A stretch of 64,000 nt of DNA from Flavivirga aquimarina (lineage in GTDB: Bacteria > Bacteroidota > Bacteroidia > Flavobacteriales > Flavobacteriaceae), in assembly GCF_030540835.1 (NCBI RefSeq), contig NZ_JAUOEK010000101.1:59235-123234 (forward strand), written 5' to 3'. Shown piece by piece: positions 60,476-64,000 of this stretch. A program made the translations under genes and the position numbers. How positions within the stretch are numbered: the first letter of the stretch is position 1; every line of letters begins with the position of its first letter. The notes beneath the pieces are model-generated. The model was not told the DNA's origin, ran no database searches, and worked only from the letters and a program-made list of their open reading frames with translations.

Positions 60476-61265
60476 TTACACTTTCTCTATAAATGATATA
60501 AATAGCCATTATTAAAATAAAAACTCCAAAACTTTTTTTAAGTTTCTTTCCACTTATAAATTTTGACATAGATACACCTAAAATAATGCCTATTATAGAA
60601 ATTAGGGTAAAAGAAAGAAGAAATACCCATTCAATTTCTAAGGTTTGAACATCTCCTATAAAACCAATTAAAGAATTAATAGTTACAATAATTAAAGACG
60701 TTCCTACTGCTTTTTTCATAGGGATATTTGCCCACACGACTAATGCTGGTACATATAAAAAACCACCACCAGCACCAATAACCCCTGTTATAGTTCCAAT
60801 AATTAAACCTTGAATAAATGTTTTATAATAGGCTTGGCTTTTTAAAACAGTACCATTGTTTTTTTCTTTTTTTATCATAGAAAATGATGCTAATAACATA
60901 ATAATAGCAAAGAATATCATGATACCCATTTCTTTAGTAAGCGTATAATCATTAAAACTAAAAAGCAAATCTGGTATATTCGGTACTAAATAACGCCTAG
61001 ATAAATAAACAGCAATAAATGACGGAAACGAAAAGGCTAAACCTGTTTTAAAATCGACTAGCCCTTTTTTATACTTTTGATAAGTACCAACCATAGAAGA
61101 TGTACCTACAACAAAAAGAGAATAGGCTGTTGCAATAACCGGGTTATAACCCAAAAGGTATACTAATAATGGTACGGTGAGTATAGAGCCACCCCCTCCA
61201 ACAAGCCCTAAAACGAGTCCTACGATTAAAGCGCCAAGATACCCTAAAATTTGAGTAGAATCCAT
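60471..61265 (-). CDS. TauE/SafE family sulfite exporter-like permease
   Basis: The 264-residue protein has eight membrane helices in two halves, each with the family glycine signature: LVLGLVGGGGSILTVPLLVY and ITGVIGAGGGFLYVPALVVW. Family members export sulfite or sulfoacetate. Within this operon sulfite export after persulfide oxidation is a reasonable inference. It overlaps the YeeE-part gene by one base (TAATG). Confidence 0.92.
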   Translation of the reverse strand: MDSTQILGYLGALIVGLVLGLVGGGGSILTVPLLVYLLGYNPVIATAYSLFVVGTSSMVGTYQKYKKGLVDFKTGLAFSFPSFIAVYLSRRYLVPNIPDLLFSFNDYTLTKEMGIMIFFAIIMLLASFSMIKKEKNNGTVLKSQAYYKTFIQGLIIGTITGVIGAGGGFLYVPALVVWANIPMKKAVGTSLIIVTINSLIGFIGDVQTLEIEWVFLLSFTLISIIGIILGVSMSKFISGKKLKKSFGVFILIMAIYIIYRESVM

Positions 61266-61678
61266 TAATGTGGGAGTTTGTCTTTAAAAACTCCATAAAT
61301 ATATGTTCCTAGAATAGCTGCAGCAATTACAATAATCATACTGTAAACACCAGTACCTAATAGAATGTACATAGGCCCTGGACAAGCACCAATAAGCGCC
61401 CAACCAAACCCGAAAATAATGCCACCAATAATATATCTTGAAATTCCTTTTTCTTTTTTGGGAACAAAAATATCTGCCCCTTTAATACTTTTAAAAATCC
61501 CTTTTTTTGAAATTTGAAGGAATAAAACCCCAGATGCAATAGCTGTGCCTATAATACCATACATATGAAACGATTGAAAACGAAACATTTCATAAATTCT
61601 ATACCAAGAAACAGCTTCAGATTTAACTAAAACGATTCCGAAGAAAACACCAACTAATAAAAATTTTAAATATTTCAT
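61265..61678 (-). CDS. YeeE/YedE family protein, C-terminal half (DUF6691-type)
   Basis: The 137-residue membrane protein has four helices and the GWALIGACPGPMYILLGTG motif, the second conserved cysteine region of YeeE/YedE (TsuA-like) thiosulfate importers. In one-gene forms this half is fused to the half encoded just upstream. The two are separated here by 3 bp and probably associate. Transport of thiosulfate is known for TsuA; for this split form it is inferred. Confidence 0.88.
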   Translation of the reverse strand: MKYLKFLLVGVFFGIVLVKSEAVSWYRIYEMFRFQSFHMYGIIGTAIASGVLFLQISKKGIFKSIKGADIFVPKKEKGISRYIIGGIIFGFGWALIGACPGPMYILLGTGVYSMIIVIAAAILGTYIYGVFKDKLPH

Positions 61679-61681
61679 TTT

Positions 61682-62239
61682 TTAAAAAATTAGAGGTAAA
61701 ATAAAATTAGTCATGATTAAGCCTCCAATAAAAAAGCCTATAACAGCAATTAATGATGGTTTTTGTAAGCTGCTAAGCCCAGTTATAGCATGTCCCGATG
61801 TACAACCGCCTGCATAACGTGTGCCGAAACCAACTAGTAAACCTCCTAAAACTAAAAGGAGCAGCCCTTTAGGAGAGGTTAATGCCTCCATGCTATACAT
61901 TTCGTTAGGAACTAATGTTGCTCCCGAGTTTTTAAACCCCATGTTTTGAAGTTCGGTAATAGTTATAGGGTTTAAATCGGTAAGGCTGTCATTTGATAGG
62001 TAGTGTGTTGCTATAAAGCCACCGATTATGGCACCAAGTACAACAACCAAGTTCCATATCTGTTCTTTCCAGTTAAATTTAAAAAAGTTGGCTGTTTTTC
62101 CTGCTCCCATTATAGAACACATAGTTCTAAGATTGGAAGACATGCCAAATGTTTTACCAAAATAGAGTAATAGCGCCATCACCGAGGCAATAAGTGGTCC
62201 AGAAATATACCATGGCCAAGGATTTAAAATATATTCCAT
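61682..62239 (-). CDS. YeeE/YedE family protein, N-terminal half
   Basis: The 185-residue membrane protein has five hydrophobic segments and the GTRYAGGCTSGHAITGLS motif, the first conserved cysteine region of YeeE/YedE thiosulfate transporters. It is the first gene of a unit with the second half and the TauE/SafE gene. A central loop (TITELQNMGFKNSGATLVPN) faces the periplasm or cytosol. The promoter and a dyad lie at 62258-62300. Confidence 0.9.
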   Translation of the reverse strand: MEYILNPWPWYISGPLIASVMALLLYFGKTFGMSSNLRTMCSIMGAGKTANFFKFNWKEQIWNLVVVLGAIIGGFIATHYLSNDSLTDLNPITITELQNMGFKNSGATLVPNEMYSMEALTSPKGLLLLVLGGLLVGFGTRYAGGCTSGHAITGLSSLQKPSLIAVIGFFIGGLIMTNFILPLIF

Positions 62240-62257
62240 ACTTGTTTTATTTATTGC

Positions 62258-62265
62258 AAAAGTAA
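62258..62265 (-). promoter_or_regulatory. -7 promoter element of the YeeE operon
   Basis: Read on the minus strand it is TACTTTTG, matching TAnnTTTG, 19 bp upstream of the start codon. No TTTG is present at -33, which fits activator dependence. Confidence 0.65.
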
Positions 62266-62286
62266 AGCTAAATGAAAGGATACTTT

Positions 62287-62300
62287 GTAATAAATGTTAC
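62287..62300. promoter_or_regulatory. candidate Crp/Fnr operator GTAA-N6-TTAC
   Basis: GTAATAAATGTTAC is a dyad whose centre (62293.5) is 35.5 bp from the last base of the -7 element. It aligns with the dyad at 60460-60475 over TTTGTRAnnnATGTYAC. It stands just downstream of the Crp/Fnr gene. Confidence 0.55.
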
Positions 62301-62363
62301 TTATATGTACTATGTTTAATAATGCTTTTACGATAAACCTTAAATAAGAACTATGAATTTGTA

Positions 62364-62993
62364 TTATAAAACTTCAATTTTATTTCTACTCAGTTTTATT
62401 TTATTCTCGTTTTCAAATTGCTTTAAAAGTCTGGAAATAACAACACGAGATGTATGTAAATCTTCGGCAATATCCTGATGTTTTACAATAATGGTGTTAG
62501 ACTTGTGAAGTTTAACTTTGTTAATTAAGTATTTATAAAGGCGTTCATCCATTTTCATAAAGGCAAGATTATCTATAGCCTCCAGCATTTCTTCAAAACG
62601 TGTTTGATAGCTTTCTAATATAAAATTCTGCCAGCTTTCATTATTATGAAACCAGGCTTGCATTTTTTGCACAGGTATCATAATAAGACTTGAATCTTTT
62701 TCGGCTACGGCTCTAATTTTACTTTTAGAGATTCCCATGCAGCAGGTGAGTGACATTGTACAGGTTTCACCAGCTTTTAAAAAATAGATAAGTAATTCGT
62801 TACCTTCACTATCTTCTCTAAGTATTTTAATGCTTCCACTTAATAAAAGCGGTATATATTGTAATGTTTGATCAATATCTATGATAATATCGTCTTTTAA
62901 AAATGTATTAATAGAACCAATTTTATTGATCTGATCTATTAAATCACTATCAAAGACATGATTAAATTTTTGGTATAATAATTCTTTTTCCAT
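62364..62993 (-). CDS. Crp/Fnr family regulator of the sulfur module
   Basis: From the ATG at 62991-62993 the product is 209 residues. It has a beta-roll sensor domain (IPLLLSGSIKILREDSEGNE, LLIYFLKAGETCTMSL), a dimer helix and a winged HTH (VKHQDIAEDLHTSRVVISRL). The sensor domain holds Cys78, Cys84 and Cys85 (GETCTMSLTCCMGISKS), unlike cAMP-type Crp; a thiol, metal or sulfide sensor is possible. The gene sits at the head of the sulfur genes with dyads at their promoters. An in-frame TTG at 62999 is a less likely start. Confidence 0.9.
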   Translation of the reverse strand: MEKELLYQKFNHVFDSDLIDQINKIGSINTFLKDDIIIDIDQTLQYIPLLLSGSIKILREDSEGNELLIYFLKAGETCTMSLTCCMGISKSKIRAVAEKDSSLIMIPVQKMQAWFHNNESWQNFILESYQTRFEEMLEAIDNLAFMKMDERLYKYLINKVKLHKSNTIIVKHQDIAEDLHTSRVVISRLLKQFENENKIKLSRNKIEVL

Positions 62994-63054
62994 ATTCAAA
63001 AATAATGAATTACAAATTTGGAATAAAAATTAGGTAAGGTTTTAATAAAAATAT

Positions 63055-63062
63055 TATATTTG
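63055..63062 (+). promoter_or_regulatory. tRNA-Arg -7 promoter element
   Basis: TATATTTG matches TAnnTTTG and ends 13 bp before the first base of the tRNA. Confidence 0.65.
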
Positions 63063-63075
63063 CACCCACAAAAAA

Positions 63076-63149
63076 GGCCTCGTGGCGCAACTGAATAGCG
63101 CACTTGATTACGGCTCAAGAGGTTACAGGTTTGAATCCTGTCGAGGTCA
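63076..63149 (+). tRNA. tRNA-Arg (anticodon ACG)
   Basis: The 74-base gene folds as a cloverleaf: acceptor GGCCTCG with CGAGGTC (one G-U pair), D arm GCGCAACTGAATAGCGC, anticodon stem CTTGA/TCAAG with loop TTACGGC (anticodon ACG, reading CGN after A34 deamination), and T arm ACAGG-TTTGAAT-CCTGT. The discriminator base is A. The 3' CCA is not encoded, so Cca must add it. A copy of its 3' end lies downstream. Confidence 0.96.
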
Positions 63150-63150
63150 C
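63134..63150 (+). repeat. att-like direct repeat, copy 1 (tRNA-Arg 3' end)
   Basis: AATCCTGTCGAGGTCAC at the end of the tRNA gene. The same 17 bases occur at 63248-63264, 114 bp away. Confidence 0.8.
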
Positions 63151-63169
63151 GAATAAATAGTTAAATAAG

Positions 63170-63201
63170 AAAAAACGCCAAGTTTACTTGAGCGTTTTTT
63201 T
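63170..63201 (+). terminator. terminator after tRNA-Arg
   Basis: AAAACGC and GCGTTTT arms with an inner CAAG-TTTA-CTTG hairpin, followed by a T-run. It lies between the tRNA and the repeat copy. Confidence 0.8.
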
Positions 63202-63247
63202 GTTTGAACTATTTTCAAAGCGGAGCTTTGTCAGGATCAAGGGAGTT

Positions 63248-63264
63248 AATCCTGTCGAGGTCAC
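63248..63264 (+). repeat. att-like direct repeat, copy 2
   Basis: An exact 17-base copy of the tRNA-Arg 3' end. The context (CAGGATCAAGGGAGTTAATCCTG) adds a hairpin just upstream. It is not part of a second complete tRNA. The likely source is a past integration event at the tRNA gene. Confidence 0.75.
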
Positions 63265-63290
63265 AAGAATAATTTTAATTTAATTCATTA

Positions 63291-63326
63291 CCCCACAGTT
63301 TATAGGAACTGTGGGGTTTTCGTTTT
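63291..63326 (+). terminator. strong hairpin terminator beyond the tRNA repeat
   Basis: CCCCACAGTT and AACTGTGGGG form a perfect 10-bp stem with a six-base loop, followed by TTTTCGTTTTC. Confidence 0.85.
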
Positions 63327-63404
63327 CAGTTGAGTTCTTTGAACTGTGTTTAGTAGGTTATTTAGAAAATGTCATTAGTGACAGACACATATCTTTCTAA
63401 TTTT

Positions 63405-63875
63405 CTATTTTACCAATTTCTCTGTTTTCGTTCCCTTTTTCAATTCCAACATTTAAATCACCTCATGGTATTTTTCTACAATTTTCATTAATTCTAATAC
63501 CTTTTCTGGATAAGATTAAATTATATTAAATCGTTCACCCGTACCTCTCACCATATTATAAAGCTCAGGTTTTTCCACAGCTGTTTTTATCCTTTTTTTC
63601 TCTATGCCCTTCATTGCCTGATTTAGCGTTATAAGATTTATAAGTATGTGGTAAAACCAACTTTCAATTACCTTTTCGTATACTATTTAGATTATTCTTT
63701 CCAAAATAATAAAGAATGGTTTCACGTGGGATAGATTCAAGATTACCTTTCCAAAGTGATGTCACATCAACACCATCGCACATCACCATAGCCTTCATCA
63801 TCTATAAATATGGTTACTACATTAGGCTTTTCGGTGTTTTGTTTTTGTTTATTGGTCTCAAATGGAGTTAAAACT
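63405..63875 (-). pseudogene. decayed sulfatase gene
   Basis: Minus-strand reading gives KPNVVTIFIDDEGYGD, the N-terminal metal site of type I sulfatases. After a joint near 63782 it continues in another frame as the C-terminal part (DGVDVTSLWKGNLESIPRET, then ILYYFGKNN, SIRKGN-stop-KLVLPHTY, PELYNMVRGTGERFN, PEKVLELM). The CxPSR catalytic region is deleted, there are at least three frame changes, and there are three in-frame stops. The signal peptide is also missing. Relatives remove sulfate esters from algal polysaccharides. Confidence 0.85.
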
Positions 63876-63917
63876 ATGTACTTTAGTGCATGTCGCTTTC
63901 AGCTTCTAAAAACTTTT

Positions 63918-63985
63918 GACACGAATTTCACGAATTCACACGAATTCAGTTTTACCATATTTCACGAAGCAGACTTTCAGTCTGC
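63918..63985. repeat. CACGAATT direct repeats and a GCAGACT hairpin
   Basis: CACGAATT recurs three times between 63918 and 63945, the same type as the inverted repeat at 31600-31675. A perfect hairpin GCAGACT-TTC-AGTCTGC follows at 63969-63985. No gene is supported from 63876 to the window end. Confidence 0.65.
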
Positions 63986-64000
63986 CAAAACGAACCTATG

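Noticed and set aside
63231..63264. Second tRNA near the tRNA-Arg gene
   Set aside because: Only the last 17 bases match; no D arm or anticodon arm can be formed, so it is a repeat copy.
1..64000. CRISPR array, rRNA operon, riboswitch or prophage
   Set aside because: No regularly spaced repeats, rRNA segments, recognisable riboswitch folds or phage structural genes were seen on either strand.

Overview
The window is chromosomal DNA from a member of the Bacteroidota, most likely a marine or algae-associated Flavobacteriaceae. The evidence is the AT-rich sequence, the lack of Shine-Dalgarno sites, promoters of the TAnnTTTG type, three very large secreted proteins with type B type IX secretion (gliding-associated) C-terminal domains, and family-specific genes (DUF4293, DUF5606, DUF1599, BT_3928-like, long Rho). 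Genus cannot be fixed from the sequence alone.

Layout. 1-6,000 is an accessory stretch: a TfoX-N-like gene, a secreted DinB-like protein, an S51 peptidase, a ParD/ParE toxin-antitoxin pair, a C10 (streptopain-like) protease with a partner lipoprotein, an acyltransferase-like membrane protein and several gene fragments, with a repeated motif between the units. 6,100-11,900 carries lysA, sucC, a short DUF1456 protein, a TerB-like protein and uvrB. 11,900-25,100 holds three tandem giant T9SS cargo proteins sharing a repeated CD-x-D-DG module. 25,100-32,250 has an ABC-2 exporter, a kinase-fold protein that is probably undescribed, ctaA, a GNAT protein, cca and tsaC. 32,250-37,660 is an LPS or surface-glycan cluster (two methyltransferases, GT4, GT2, GT9, a KdkA-like kinase). 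37,700-58,700 is mostly housekeeping: dapD, ruvX, def, a Crp/Fnr regulator with a lipoprotein, rho, truA, an MsbA-like exporter, cdaA, folP, a DoxX/MauE protein, a DppB-like permease, thioredoxin-like proteins, tpiA, prmA, an M57 protease and clpS.

58,690-63,000 is a compact sulfur module: HMA domain protein, persulfide-dioxygenase/rhodanese fusion, TauE/SafE, a split YeeE/YedE pair and a cysteine-containing Crp/Fnr regulator. Its two main promoters each carry a Crp/Fnr-type dyad about 36 bp upstream of the TTTG of the -7 element. The same arrangement occurs at 41,707-41,753 behind the other Crp/Fnr gene. The window ends with tRNA-Arg(ACG), a 17-bp copy of its 3' end 114 bp downstream (an att-like scar), and a decayed sulfatase gene.

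How the genes work together: the sulfur module plausibly imports thiosulfate or sulfide-derived sulfur, oxidises persulfide, moves sulfane sulfur through rhodanese and exports sulfite under the local regulator. lysA and dapD belong to the lysine/diaminopimelate route. The glycan cluster builds and phosphorylates lipid-linked sugar. All functional calls rest on motifs read by eye; no database search was run.
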